Positions 1 through 10,212 of a DNA stretch of 49,404 bases are shown in pieces (position 1 is the stretch's first letter; every line of letters begins with the position of its first letter). A model generated the notes under the pieces. The model was not told the DNA's origin. It was given only the letters and a program-made list of their open reading frames with translations, and did no database searches. Source of the DNA: Actinomycetota bacterium (GTDB lineage: Bacteria; Actinomycetota; Acidimicrobiia; Acidimicrobiales; MedAcidi-G1); NCBI GenBank assembly GCA_018673475.1, contig JABHCN010000053.1, positions 1-49,404 on the forward strand, given 5' to 3'. The position numbers and the translations under genes are program-made.

Positions 1-189
1 GTCCACCCCTACACGCACCTCGTCGACCAACTTCGCTGCCCTGTCCGGAAACGGCCGCCCAGCAATCCGGTAGGCGAAGTCCATCCGCTCGACCGGCAAC
101 GGTGAAAGGCGTTCCTCAAGGGCAACCAGGCCCACCTGATTGCGGTCGGACCCGGCACCGGGGGTCAGGAAGAGTCCGGCTGGTGGCAT
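1..189 (-). CDS. KANL3/Tex30-type alpha/beta hydrolase, N-terminal fragment
   Basis: Only the first 63 codons are present; the gene runs off the left edge. The N-terminus reads MPPAGLFLTPGAGSDRNQ, then VALEERLSPLPVERMDF and AYRIAGRPFPDRA. This matches my knowledge of the bacterial KANL3/Tex30-like branch of alpha/beta hydrolases (dienelactone-hydrolase-like fold), whose first strand ends in a TPGAG oxyanion loop. The nucleophile elbow and catalytic His lie outside the window, so activity cannot be judged. The start is set by a TACCAT box six bases upstream with no Shine-Dalgarno sequence. It is divergent from the desaturase, with 56 bases between the two start codons. Substrate unknown. Confidence 0.7.
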   Translation of the reverse strand, partial: MPPAGLFLTPGAGSDRNQVGLVALEERLSPLPVERMDFAYRIAGRPFPDRAAKLVDEVRVGVD

Positions 190-195
190 CCGGCG

Positions 196-201
196 ATGGT
201 A
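196..201 (-). promoter_or_regulatory. leaderless -10 box (TACCAT) of the left-edge hydrolase
   Basis: On the minus strand TACCAT lies six bases before the ATG at 189, the spacing expected if transcription starts at or next to the start codon. No -35 element is evident. Confidence 0.5.
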
Positions 202-233
202 GGCGCGACCCGGCGTCGATCCGGAGCCACGGG

Positions 234-239
234 TAGCCT
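234..239 (+). promoter_or_regulatory. leaderless -10 box (TAGCCT) of the desaturase
   Basis: TAGCCT ends six bases before the ATG at 246 and no Shine-Dalgarno sequence is present. With the box at 196-201 it makes a compact divergent promoter pair. Confidence 0.5.
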
Positions 240-245
240 CGCCCC

Positions 246-1250
246 ATGGCCGATACCGGTGACCACGACAGGCTGGTCTCCACCATGACCGGGGGCATGG
301 CACCCGACCCTGCGCCCTTCACCGGAAGCGACCGCCTCCACCCCGACGGTCGCCCGAAGGACGCCTTCCGTGACGAGCTGAGGCATGTCCCCGTTATTCG
401 CAACATCGTCACCGTGGCGACAACCGCTGCCCTACCCGTTCTGGTCGTCTGGGCTGCGGTCGCCCTCAGCAACCCCGTGGCATGGGTCCTGGCGGTTCCG
501 GCAATGGCGCTGTCCCAGAACCGCCTGTTCATCCTCCACCACGAGGCCGCCCACCGGGTGTTGTTCCCGAACCGGCGCCTCAACGACCTGATCGGAATCA
601 CCCTCATCGGCTGGTTGACATTCGGAACCGGCAGCCACGGCTACCGCCTGGGACACATCAACCACCACCGCGACGAGTTCGGCCCGAAGGAACCCGACTT
701 CCTGCTCTACGCCCTCTACCCCGTCAGCCGTGCATCCATGCGGCGAAAGCTGACGAGGGACGCCACCGGAATCTCGGCATTTCGGATCGTGCGGCCACGG
801 TTCAAACGGCTGGGAAACACCCGGCACCGGCGCCTGACACTCATGTTCATTGGAGGTCAGGCTCTCATCGCAACCATGTTCTGGACTGCCGGCCACCCCT
901 GGTTGTACCTGTTCTTGTGGGTTGTGCCGTGGGTGTTCCTCTATCAGGTACTGAACCGGCTCCGGGCAATCGCCGAACACGGCGGCATGACCCGGTCAAC
1001 CGACCGCCGACGGGCCAGCCGCCACGTGCGCCAGACCCCGCTGGCACAGGCGCTGCTGGTTCCCTGCAACGTCGGCTACCACGTCGCACACCACGTCGAC
1101 CCGACCGTCCCCATGCATCACCTGCCCAGACTGCACACGGCTCTCGTGGAGGACGGCTACATCACCGAGGACCTGGTCTGGCCCTCGTACAGGAACCTCT
1201 GGCAGGCACTTGCCGCCGGCCCTGGCCCCCTGAACCCGGCTGTGACCTAG
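246..1250 (+). CDS. fatty acid desaturase family membrane protein
   Basis: Membrane di-iron desaturase/hydroxylase family, 334 residues. The three histidine clusters expected for the di-iron site are present: HHEAAH (98-103), GHINHHRD (136-143) and YHVAHHVD (278-285). Hydrophobic stretches lie at about 55-95 and 195-235, placing the histidines on the cytoplasmic face. The family introduces double bonds or hydroxyl groups into acyl chains or sterol/carotenoid-like lipids; the substrate cannot be read from sequence. The start is supported by the -10 box six bases upstream. The stop overlaps the stop of the convergent zinc-ribbon gene within one CTAG tetramer. Transcribed alone. Confidence 0.85.
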   Translation: MADTGDHDRLVSTMTGGMAPDPAPFTGSDRLHPDGRPKDAFRDELRHVPVIRNIVTVATTAALPVLVVWAAVALSNPVAWVLAVPAMALSQNRLFILHHEAAHRVLFPNRRLNDLIGITLIGWLTFGTGSHGYRLGHINHHRDEFGPKEPDFLLYALYPVSRASMRRKLTRDATGISAFRIVRPRFKRLGNTRHRRLTLMFIGGQALIATMFWTAGHPWLYLFLWVVPWVFLYQVLNRLRAIAEHGGMTRSTDRRRASRHVRQTPLAQALLVPCNVGYHVAHHVDPTVPMHHLPRLHTALVEDGYITEDLVWPSYRNLWQALAAGPGPLNPAVT

Positions 1251-2038
1251 GTGATCTGACGGAGGGTCTCAGCCAACTCGCCGGCCCGGGCTCTCAGGTC
1301 GTCGTGTTCCACCCCGCCGTCAGCGAGCAGGGCCGCAAGTTCCGCCGACCGCTCCCCCAGCGAGTTCCACAGACCCGGATCGATACCGAACGGAGGTCGG
1401 TGCCCACCAAGGACGGGTGCCAGGTCGACCAGGTTCTCAACACCCGAGTTGTCCCGGGCATCACGCCTAAGCCTGTCGCAGGCAACAAACAGGTCGGTCA
1501 GCAGGCTGTTGGCGTCGAGACCCTCCAACTCCGGGCGGTCATCGGCAGCCCCCTGGAAGGCGTCGATGGCGGCCTCCACGGTGTCCTCGTCGGCAGCCAT
1601 CACAACCAGATCACCCTGGGCATCGAACTCGTGGGCGACCGCCAGCCTGCCGAGCAGTTCGCTGAACGCCGTCTGCTCGTCGGCACCCCACCCGGCCATC
1701 TCATATGCCAACTGCTCGCCATCGGGGTCCAACTTGGGCAGACCCGTCGACTCGGCCTCCTCGACCGCCAGGTCAACGGCAACCTCATCAACCTCGGACA
1801 CGACGAGCGTGGCGCCCTGCCACGTGTGGGCAATGCCCGAAACGGTGAGCAGCTGGTCGAGGATGCGGCGGCTCTCACCAGCCCACTCGTGGAGTTCGTA
1901 TGCCAACTGATCCTGAAGTGTCGGTCCAGCCTCAGGCGACGGAACCTCATCGACCAATTCGACCCCACACTCGACGCAGTCGGACACGCCGTCCGCATAC
2001 TCGATCCCGCACTGGAAGCACCATCTCACGGGCGTCAT
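1247..2038 (-). CDS. zinc-ribbon protein with internal duplication, unknown function
   Basis: 263 residues. The first 25 carry CxxC-x10-CxxC (C7, C10, C21, C24), a probable zinc ribbon of the WCFQCG...CVECG kind. The rest is acidic and contains two related segments, QLAYELHEW (from residue 44) and QLAYEMAGW (from 109), each followed by a helix and a beta-rich stretch, so about 55 residues appear duplicated. The C-terminal third is helical and Leu/Ala/Asp-rich. No signal peptide or membrane segment. The start at 2038 was chosen because the zinc ribbon begins there and AGGTG lies just upstream; the frame stays open further upstream but that part looks non-coding. It is divergent from glpX. I do not recognise a function. 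Confidence 0.75.
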   Translation of the reverse strand: MTPVRWCFQCGIEYADGVSDCVECGVELVDEVPSPEAGPTLQDQLAYELHEWAGESRRILDQLLTVSGIAHTWQGATLVVSEVDEVAVDLAVEEAESTGLPKLDPDGEQLAYEMAGWGADEQTAFSELLGRLAVAHEFDAQGDLVVMAADEDTVEAAIDAFQGAADDRPELEGLDANSLLTDLFVACDRLRRDARDNSGVENLVDLAPVLGGHRPPFGIDPGLWNSLGERSAELAALLADGGVEHDDLRARAGELAETLRQIT

Positions 2039-2127
2039 CCTGACACCTGCAGGCCTCTTCCGAAACCACCCCCTCACACAATTCGGCCAGCTGACCCCAG
2101 ACGGCCCGCATAGCGCTGCCCGGCCGC

Positions 2128-2133
2128 TAACGT
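2128..2133 (+). promoter_or_regulatory. leaderless -10 box (TAACGT) of glpX
   Basis: TAACGT ends eight bases before the glpX ATG at 2142. There is no Shine-Dalgarno sequence and no clear -35 element in the 103-base divergent gap 2039-2141. Confidence 0.45.
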
Positions 2134-2141
2134 CGAAAGCC

Positions 2142-3131
2142 ATGACCGGACAGCCCATGGCCCCAGACCGCAACCTGGCACTCGAGTTGGTGAGGGTCAC
2201 CGAGGCAGCGGCCCTGGCAGCCTCACGCTGGATGGGCCGCGGCGACAAGGAGGGCGCCGACGGAGCTGCAGTCGACGCGATGCGACACGTCCTCAACTCG
2301 GTCAACATGGACGGCATCGTCATCATCGGCGAAGGCGAGAAGGACGAGGCGCCAATGCTCTACAACGGCGAAACCCTCGGCAACGGCAGCCCACCCAGAA
2401 CCGACATTGCCGTCGACCCCATCGACGGAACCACCCTCACCTCGTTGGGCCGCGCCAACGCCATAGCCGTCATCGCCGCCAGCGAACGCGACACCATGTT
2501 CGACCCCGGCCCCTGCGTCTACATGGAGAAGATCGCCGTCGGCCCAAGCTGTGCCGACGCCATCGACATAACCAAATCGCCAACCCAGAACCTGGAATCG
2601 ATCGCCGAGGCCAAGGGAGAAGATGTCAGGGACCTGACCGCCGTCATTCTCGACCGCGACCGGCACTCTGAACTCATAGCCGAAGTGCGTCAGGCCGGAG
2701 CCCGGATACGGCTCATCCCCGACGGCGACGTCGCCGGCGCCATCTCGGCTGGCTGGTCCGGCGCCGGCGCAGACGTGCTGTTTGGCATCGGAGGCACACC
2801 CGAGGGAGTCATTGCCGCTGCCGCCCTGAAATGTCTCGGAGGAGCACTCCAGGGCAGGCTCTGGCCACGCAACGAAGCCGAACGCACCGCCGCCGTCGAA
2901 CAGGGCTACGACCTCGACCAGGTGCTACACACCGACGACCTGGTATCGGGCGACAACTGCTTCTTCGCCGCCACCGGAATCACCGACGGAGACCTCCTCA
3001 AGGGCGTCCAGTACACGACCGGTTCGGCACACACGCAGTCGATCGTCATGAGGTCCATGTCGGGCACCGTGCGCGTCGTCGATGCGCACCACAAGCTGGA
3101 CAAGCTGGAGACCTACTCCTTCGGCTACTGA
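2142..3131 (+). CDS. glpX: class II fructose-1,6-bisphosphatase
   Basis: GlpX hydrolyses fructose 1,6-bisphosphate to fructose 6-phosphate in cytoplasmic gluconeogenesis. At 329 residues the length fits the class II family. Diagnostic segments are present: [16 protein letters not shown] near residue 33, [12 protein letters not shown] near 63, and the metal/phosphate motif [12 protein letters not shown] near 90; [14 protein letters not shown] near 213 also matches the family. Most Actinobacteria use this class as their main FBPase (family knowledge). The ATG at 2142 is the first plausible start and has a leaderless-type -10 box. Single-gene unit; its 3' end is convergent with the ATP synthase operon. 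Confidence 0.97.
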   Translation: MTGQPMAPDRNLALELVRVTEAAALAASRWMGRGDKEGADGAAVDAMRHVLNSVNMDGIVIIGEGEKDEAPMLYNGETLGNGSPPRTDIAVDPIDGTTLTSLGRANAIAVIAASERDTMFDPGPCVYMEKIAVGPSCADAIDITKSPTQNLESIAEAKGEDVRDLTAVILDRDRHSELIAEVRQAGARIRLIPDGDVAGAISAGWSGAGADVLFGIGGTPEGVIAAAALKCLGGALQGRLWPRNEAERTAAVEQGYDLDQVLHTDDLVSGDNCFFAATGITDGDLLKGVQYTTGSAHTQSIVMRSMSGTVRVVDAHHKLDKLETYSFGY

Positions 3132-3141
3132 GTCTCTTTTT
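3108..3141 (+). terminator. possible weak terminator of glpX
   Basis: GAGAC (3108-3112) pairs with GTCTC (3132-3136) over the glpX stop codon and is followed by five T (3137-3141). The stem is short and the loop long, so this is tentative. The rest of the 77-base convergent gap before the end of atpC has no other clear signal. Confidence 0.25.
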
Positions 3142-3208
3142 CTGCTCGCCCTAGGGACAGGCGTGTCTGGCAACCCGCGCTGGGGGCCATCGCCGGGCTC
3201 CGTATTGA

Positions 3209-3607
3209 TCAGGCTTCGGCGTTTGCGACTGCGAGCCGCACATCGGCCCTTGCAAGGGCCTCGGCTGCCGCCGCATCGTCCCTGTCGGCTGCCAGGGCCA
3301 CCTCGGCGACCTCTCTTGCTGCACGGGCACGATCCACGTCGATCTCATCAGCAGCCTCGGACACGTCCGAGAGAATGGTCACCATCGTTCCGGCCACCTG
3401 CACGAACCCACGGTGCACCGCCAGGGTGTCACGGCCACCATCGGAATGGATGACGTCGACCGACCAGACCGCCAACACGCCGATGAACGGCACGTGACCG
3501 GGCTGGAAGGCGATCTCGCCACCACCCACGGTGCGGGCGATGACCATCTCGGCCTCGCCGCTGTAGGCAATGCCCTCGGGGGAGACCAGCTCCACCTGGA
3601 ACGTCAT
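3209..3607 (-). CDS. atpC: ATP synthase F1 epsilon subunit
   Basis: Epsilon is part of the central stalk of F1 and modulates ATP hydrolysis. The protein has 132 residues: an N-terminal beta-sandwich (FQVELVSPEGIAYSGEAEMV, then GEIAFQPGHVPFIGVL) and a C-terminal helical hairpin rich in Ala and Arg. The length is close to the short actinobacterial form. It is the last gene of the operon, eight bases after the atpD stop. The frame and the QPGHVPFIG segment are characteristic of the family. Confidence 0.96.
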   Translation of the reverse strand: MTFQVELVSPEGIAYSGEAEMVIARTVGGGEIAFQPGHVPFIGVLAVWSVDVIHSDGGRDTLAVHRGFVQVAGTMVTILSDVSEAADEIDVDRARAAREVAEVALAADRDDAAAAEALARADVRLAVANAEA

Positions 3608-3615
3608 GGTGGTCT

Positions 3616-5097
<1,482 letters not shown>

Positions 5098-6036
5098 TCA
5101 GTTCCGGTTACCCACGGGCACCGGTGTGTCGGTCGTGTCGTCGTCGCTGCCAAGGGCCTCGGCGCCGCCGACGATCTCCATGATCTCGGTGGTGATGGCG
5201 TCCTGGCGGGCCTGGTTCATCTCACGTGACAACTTGACGATCATGTCCTCGGCGTTGTCGGTTGCGGCCTTCATGGCCCGCTGACGGCTGGCATGCTCAG
5301 AAGCTGCCGACTCCAACAGTGCACCGAACAGGCGGGCCTCGACGTAACGGGGAAGCAGCGCCTCGAGCACCGCCTCGGGAGACGGCTCGAACTCGAAGGA
5401 TGCGACGGCTCCGGCCTCTCCGCCACCCTCCTCTGCCATGGTCTCGGTGCTCTCCAGCGGCAGAAAGCGCCTGACGGCGACCTTCTGGCTGCCGATGCTG
5501 ATGAACTCGGTGTAGACCAGCTCGACCCGGTCGATCTCACCGGACTCGAAGAGCTGCGCCACCGTGTCGGCGACGGCCTTGGCGTCCTCGTAGGTGGGGT
5601 TGTCGCTGATTCCCTCGGTGAACGAATCGATCCGATAGTTGCGGAACCGGAAGTAGTCGCGGCCCTTCTTGCCGATGATGATGAGGGCGTAGTCGGCACC
5701 CTCGGCCCGGGCGTTCTGCACCTGGCGTTCAGCAGCACGGATGATCGAGGAGTTGTAGGGGCCGGCCAGGCCACGGTCCGAGGTGATCAGAACCACGCCG
5801 ACCCGCTCGACCTTCTCGGCCTCGCGCAGCAGCGGATGGTCCACCTGGGTTCCGGCGGCGGCCAGGTTCTCGATGACCTGTGTGATCTGGCGCGAATAGG
5901 GGGCCGATGCCCGTGCCCGCTGCTGGGCCTTCATCACCCGTGTTGCGGCGATGAGCTCCATGGCCCTCGTTATCTTCTTGGTCTTCTGGACGCTCGTGAT
6001 ACGGCGCCGCAGAACCCGCTCCCTACCGCCTGCCAT
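5098..6036 (-). CDS. atpG: ATP synthase F1 gamma subunit
   Basis: Rotor shaft of F1, 312 residues, slightly above the usual 285-300. The N-terminal helix RRRITSVQKTKKITRAMELI and the segment near 80 (VVLITSDRGLAGPYNSSII) are diagnostic. The conserved C-terminal helix (ASEHASRQRAMKAATDNAED, then LNQAR-like MNQARQDAITTEIMEIVGGA) forms the coiled coil inside the alpha/beta ring. An acidic insertion near 215 (EGGGEAGAVASFEFEPSPE) and a polar C-terminal tail account for the extra length. The start is at 6036, where MAGGRER begins and a GGGAG Shine-Dalgarno precedes; an in-frame ATG eight codons upstream is less likely. Confidence 0.96.
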   Translation of the reverse strand: MAGGRERVLRRRITSVQKTKKITRAMELIAATRVMKAQQRARASAPYSRQITQVIENLAAAGTQVDHPLLREAEKVERVGVVLITSDRGLAGPYNSSIIRAAERQVQNARAEGADYALIIIGKKGRDYFRFRNYRIDSFTEGISDNPTYEDAKAVADTVAQLFESGEIDRVELVYTEFISIGSQKVAVRRFLPLESTETMAEEGGGEAGAVASFEFEPSPEAVLEALLPRYVEARLFGALLESAASEHASRQRAMKAATDNAEDMIVKLSREMNQARQDAITTEIMEIVGGAEALGSDDDTTDTPVPVGNRN

Positions 6037-6117
6037 GGTCAGCTCCCACTGCAGTCGCAACGCGCGCCGTCAGCGCAACGCAGGTGCCCATGGCACGGTC
6101 GGGTCGGGTGGCCGGGG

Positions 6118-7755
6118 TCACTCGGAGTCGGCCTCGGCGTCACCGGCGGTGATGTCCTCTTCGGGGAGGGTCGTGTCGGCATCGACGATGTGGGAGCCGG
6201 TCGCCTCGGCGTCGGTGCCGGGGTGTACGGAAGTGTCGGCCTCTGACGACTGGAACTGCTCTGCGAAAGCGGTGATTGCCGCCTCGAAGGCCGCCTCGTC
6301 GCCGATCTTGCCGGTCTCGCGGATGACATCCAACTGGGCAATCTCGCGGGTGCGGAACCAGTCCAGAAGCTCGGCCTCGAAGCGCTGTACGTCGACAACG
6401 GCCACATCGTCGAGGTGACCACGGGTTCCGGCCATAATCGAAACGACCTGCTCCTCGACCAGCAGCGGCGAGTTGAGGCCCTGCTTGAGAAGCTCGACCA
6501 ACCTGTAGCCACGGTCCAGCTGGGCCTGTGACACGGCATCCAGGTCGGATCCGAACGCGGCGAAGGCCTCCAACTCCCTGAACTGCTGCAGGTCCGACTT
6601 GAGGGTTCCCACCGCGCTCTTCATGGCCTTGATCTGGGCCGCCGAGCCGACACGTGACACCGAGATGCCCACGTCCACTGCCGGTCGAACACCGGACTTG
6701 AAGAGGTCGTCCTGGAGGAAGATCTGGCCGTCGGTGATCGAGATCACGTTGGTGGGAATGAACGCCGAAACGTCGCCGGCCTTGGTCTCGATTACCGGGA
6801 GGGCCGTCATGGAACCGCCACCCAGGTCGTCGCTGAGCTTGGCTGCCCGCTCCAGCAGGCGGCTGTGCAGGTAGAAGACGTCGCCGGGGAAGGCCTCGCG
6901 GCCCGGTGGGCGGCGTAGCAGGAGCGACATCTGGCGGTAGGCCTCGGCCTGCTTTGAGAGGTCGTCGTAGACGGCGAGGGCGTGCCCGCCGTTGTCCATC
7001 CAGTGCTGCCCCATGGCACAACCTGCGTAGGGCGCCAGGTACTTGAACGGCGCCGGCTCGGATGCCGGGGCAACCACCACGACCGTGTACTCCATGGCCC
7101 CGTGGGCCTCCAGTACCGCCACGTTCTGGGCGACCGTGGAGGCCTTTTGGCCGATGGCCACATAGACGCAGTTCACGCCCTGGCCAGCCTGGTTGATGAT
7201 GGTGTCGATGGCGATCGTGGTCTTACCGGTCTTGCGGTCGCCGATGATGAGCTCGCGCTGGCCACGGCCGATCGGGATGAGCGAGTCGATGGCCTTGATG
7301 CCGGTCTGCATCGGCTCATGCACGGGCTTGCGGCCCATGATCCCGGGAGCCTGGATCTCCATGCGGCGCTGCACCGTGTTGGTGAGCGGGCCCTTGCCGT
7401 CGATGGGCTCGCCCAGGGCGTTCACCACACGACCCAACAGGCCGTCACCCACGGGCAGCGACAGGATGTCGCCTGTGGCCCGCACGATCTGGCCCTCTTC
7501 GATGTCGTCGACCTCGCCGAGCACCACCGCACCGATGGCGTCCGCGTCGAGGTTCAGCGCCAGGCCGAACGTGCCGCTCTCGAACTGGAGCAGTTCGTTG
7601 ACAGCTGCGTCGGGCAGGCCGGACACACGGGCGATGCCGTCGCCGACCTCGATGACGTGGCCGACCTGGCTCTGCTCGAGGCTGGGCTCAAAGCCATCCA
7701 GGTTCTTCTTGATCGCAGCGGCTATTGCGTCCGTGTCAATCGTGAGTTCAGGCAT
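6118..7755 (-). CDS. atpA: ATP synthase F1 alpha subunit
   Basis: Regulatory nucleotide-binding subunit of F1, 545 residues. The N-terminal beta-barrel contains [13 protein letters not shown] (about 41-53). The P-loop [11 protein letters not shown] lies near 172, with GQKASTVAQ and the family segment [20 protein letters not shown] near 285. After the normal C-terminal helical domain there is an extra acidic tail from about residue 503 with many Asp, Glu and Thr. Actinobacterial alpha subunits such as the mycobacterial one also carry C-terminal extensions, implicated there in suppressing ATP hydrolysis; a similar role here is inference. A GAGAGAG tract lies before the ATG. Confidence 0.97.
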   Translation of the reverse strand: MPELTIDTDAIAAAIKKNLDGFEPSLEQSQVGHVIEVGDGIARVSGLPDAAVNELLQFESGTFGLALNLDADAIGAVVLGEVDDIEEGQIVRATGDILSLPVGDGLLGRVVNALGEPIDGKGPLTNTVQRRMEIQAPGIMGRKPVHEPMQTGIKAIDSLIPIGRGQRELIIGDRKTGKTTIAIDTIINQAGQGVNCVYVAIGQKASTVAQNVAVLEAHGAMEYTVVVVAPASEPAPFKYLAPYAGCAMGQHWMDNGGHALAVYDDLSKQAEAYRQMSLLLRRPPGREAFPGDVFYLHSRLLERAAKLSDDLGGGSMTALPVIETKAGDVSAFIPTNVISITDGQIFLQDDLFKSGVRPAVDVGISVSRVGSAAQIKAMKSAVGTLKSDLQQFRELEAFAAFGSDLDAVSQAQLDRGYRLVELLKQGLNSPLLVEEQVVSIMAGTRGHLDDVAVVDVQRFEAELLDWFRTREIAQLDVIRETGKIGDEAAFEAAITAFAEQFQSSEADTSVHPGTDAEATGSHIVDADTTLPEEDITAGDAEADSE

Positions 7756-7794
7756 GTTCTCTCTCGTCTCGTGTGCGAATGTGTCTTCCGCTAC

Positions 7795-8325
7795 TCAGCG
7801 GAAGCTCTCTCGGAGCTGGTTGAGGCGGCGTCGGACGCTGCCATCGATGATGTCGTCGCCTATCTCGGTCACCACGCCGCCCAGCACGGACGGGTCAATG
7901 ACCACCTTCACCTCAACCTCTCTACCGGTTGAGGTGTGGATGGCGGCCTCGAGGCGGCTGCGCTGATCGGCGCTCAGGTCGATTGCCGAACGGACCGTGG
8001 CGACCGCCCTGTTGCGGGATGCGGCACCACGCTCGACAACGGCTGCGACGATTGCCGGCAGGTCGGCGGCGCGGCCGGCTGCAACAACCATCGAGACCAG
8101 CGCCGCAGTGGTAGCCGAGGCCTTCCCGTCGAGCAGGTCCTCGACCACCTGCTGACGGCGTGCGGCCGGAACCACCCCGTCGGCGAGGGTCGCCCGCAGG
8201 TCGTCGTTTGAACCCAACGCCTGGGCGAACTGGAACAGTTCGTCCTCGACAGCGGTCAGGTTGCCCTCGGCCGCCGCAACGGCGAACAGGGCGTCTGCGT
8301 AGGCGTCAACCCGAGGATCAGCCAT
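7795..8325 (-). CDS. atpH: ATP synthase F1 delta subunit
   Basis: Delta (OSCP-type) links the peripheral stalk to the top of F1. 176 residues, normal length. It starts with DPRVDAYADALFAVAAAEGN, the family's N-terminal helix, and ends with the C-terminal domain VKVVIDPSVLGGVVTEIGDDIIDGSVRRRL. It overlaps the 3' end of atpF by eight bases, suggesting translational coupling. It is a separate gene here, unlike the b-delta fusion of mycobacteria. Confidence 0.95.
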   Translation of the reverse strand: MADPRVDAYADALFAVAAAEGNLTAVEDELFQFAQALGSNDDLRATLADGVVPAARRQQVVEDLLDGKASATTAALVSMVVAAGRAADLPAIVAAVVERGAASRNRAVATVRSAIDLSADQRSRLEAAIHTSTGREVEVKVVIDPSVLGGVVTEIGDDIIDGSVRRRLNQLRESFR

Positions 8326-9028
8326 TGCTCCCGGCCACCTCGTCGATGTAGGCGTCGATCAGGCGGCCCTGGACCTCGGCATCGAGGCTGGACTGCACAA
8401 CCCGTTCGGCTGCGCCCAGGGCGATTCCGGCGACCTCGGCGCGGAGGTCGGCGATCGCCTGCTGGCGTGCCGATTCAATGTCGGCTGCCGCACGCTCTCG
8501 CATGTCGGCGATATCTGCCTCGGCGCGGGCCGACAGGTCGGCCTTGAGCTGGTCGGCGGCACCGCGTGCCTCGTCGATCAACCTGGAGGCCTCACCCTTG
8601 GCATCTCCCAACCGGGCCTGGTAGTCGGCCTCAACCGCCCTGGCGTCGATCTTGGCCTGCTCGGCGGCATCCAGATCACTTGCGATGCGCTCTGCACGTG
8701 CATCCATGGCCCCCTTCACGGCCGGGAAACCCTTCTTGGCCATGAAGAAGAACAGGAGACCGAAGGACAGGGCCCCCCAGATGATCTCGTTGGTCTCGGG
8801 GAGGATGGGGTTCGGGGCCTCGAAGCACTTCTCAAGGTCCTTTTGGACCTCTTCGTCATGCAGCGTCTCCTGAAGGTCGCCGTGGTTCTCCTCAACGGCC
8901 TCTGCGAGGTGCTCGGCCATACAGCCGCCGACGCTCTCGCCGGAAGCCCCGGCGGGGCCGGCGAAGGCCACAAGGCCCAGCACGGCGATCAGCGGTGCCG
9001 CTGCCAGGCGGTTCCGTCGTTGGCTCAT
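8318..9028 (-). CDS. atpF: ATP synthase Fo b subunit with exported N-terminal extension
   Basis: Peripheral stalk subunit, 236 residues against the usual 155-180. Residues 1-28 look like a cleavable signal peptide (RRNR, hydrophobic core, AGPAGAS). Then comes about 50 residues of acidic sequence with two cysteines (C36, C68), leading into the normal b-subunit start PNPILPETNEIIWGALSF and one membrane helix (about 80-97). The rest is the long charged helix that dimerises and binds delta. The membrane helix keeps the expected topology, so residues 29-78 should face the cell exterior. A GAGAGAG tract precedes the ATG at 9028. Downstream it overlaps atpH. Confidence 0.93.
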   Translation of the reverse strand: MSQRRNRLAAAPLIAVLGLVAFAGPAGASGESVGGCMAEHLAEAVEENHGDLQETLHDEEVQKDLEKCFEAPNPILPETNEIIWGALSFGLLFFFMAKKGFPAVKGAMDARAERIASDLDAAEQAKIDARAVEADYQARLGDAKGEASRLIDEARGAADQLKADLSARAEADIADMRERAAADIESARQQAIADLRAEVAGIALGAAERVVQSSLDAEVQGRLIDAYIDEVAGSNG

Positions 9029-9090
9029 GGGTTCAACTCTCTCTCGGTCGATTGTGTCAGTTGGTCGTCTGTTCCGAATCCGCCGACTGC

Positions 9091-9375
<285 letters not shown>

Positions 9376-9444
9376 TCAGGCCGGAGTGTCCGACCCTCTT
9401 GGTTATTGAACTTGTGGGTAGAGATCTTGTTCGCCAACTGGGGA

Positions 9445-10212
9445 TCAGTGGGAGGGGTGCATCGAGCCGCCGATGTAGACAGCCGTCAGGATCGTGAAGA
9501 TAAAGGCCTGCAGGACCGACACCAGAATCTCGAAGCCCGTCATCAGCACCAGCATGGCGAAGGGTCCGATGGCGCCAATGTAGGTGGAGCTCCAGAGGAC
9601 CTGGGTAAGAACGGCGAACGTGACGAGCAGGAGGTGACCGGCGACCATGTTGGCCCAGAGCCGGATGGCCAGCGAGAAGGGCCGCACCACGAACGTGGAG
9701 ACCAACTCGATGGGGGTCACTATCAGGTACAGCGCTACGGGCACACCCGGAGGGAAGAGGGAGTTCTTGAGGTAGCCGAAGAAACCCTGCGACCTGATTC
9801 CTACGTAGTTGTAGATGACCCAGACAACGAGGGCCAGGGTGATCGGGATGGCCATGCGGCTGTTGGCGGGGAACTGGATTCCCGGGATCACCTCGAAGAT
9901 GTTCGAGAACATGATGAAGAAGAACATCGTGGTGAGGAACGGCATGAACTTGCGCCCCTCGGGGCCGATTGTCTGCAGAACCACCGACTCCTCGATGAAG
10001 TCGATACCTGATTCGGCCACGTGCTGGATGCCTGCCGGCACGAGGGACTGCTTCGGGCGGCCGGCCAGGGTAAAGATGACACCTGTGATCACCACGGCGG
10101 CCATGTAGATGAGGACGGTCTTGTTGATGGCGTACGCCGTCCCCGAAAAGAAGATGTCGGGCCACTCGAAGAGATGGCTGACCGGCGGAAATTCGAGCGC
10201 TAGCACGTTCAC
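9445..10212 (-). CDS. atpB: ATP synthase Fo a subunit
   Basis: Proton-channel subunit, 255 residues with about six hydrophobic segments. The essential arginine is in the conserved stretch LAIRLWANMVAGHLLL, and FILTAVYIGGSMHPSH closes the protein. The start ATG (10212) overlaps the stop of the upstream atpI-like gene by four bases. A 96-base gap (9349-9444) separates it from atpE; I see no promoter or terminator in that gap, only the atpE Shine-Dalgarno at its downstream end. Confidence 0.96.
   Translation of the reverse strand: MNVLALEFPPVSHLFEWPDIFFSGTAYAINKTVLIYMAAVVITGVIFTLAGRPKQSLVPAGIQHVAESGIDFIEESVVLQTIGPEGRKFMPFLTTMFFFIMFSNIFEVIPGIQFPANSRMAIPITLALVVWVIYNYVGIRSQGFFGYLKNSLFPPGVPVALYLIVTPIELVSTFVVRPFSLAIRLWANMVAGHLLLVTFAVLTQVLWSSTYIGAIGPFAMLVLMTGFEILVSVLQAFIFTILTAVYIGGSMHPSH

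Noticed and set aside
482..2113. A long open frame on the plus strand (about 540 codons) across the desaturase and zinc-ribbon genes
   Set aside because: Its translation is Pro/Arg-rich with no recognisable domain, and it crosses two well-supported genes. Such frames are common in GC-rich DNA.
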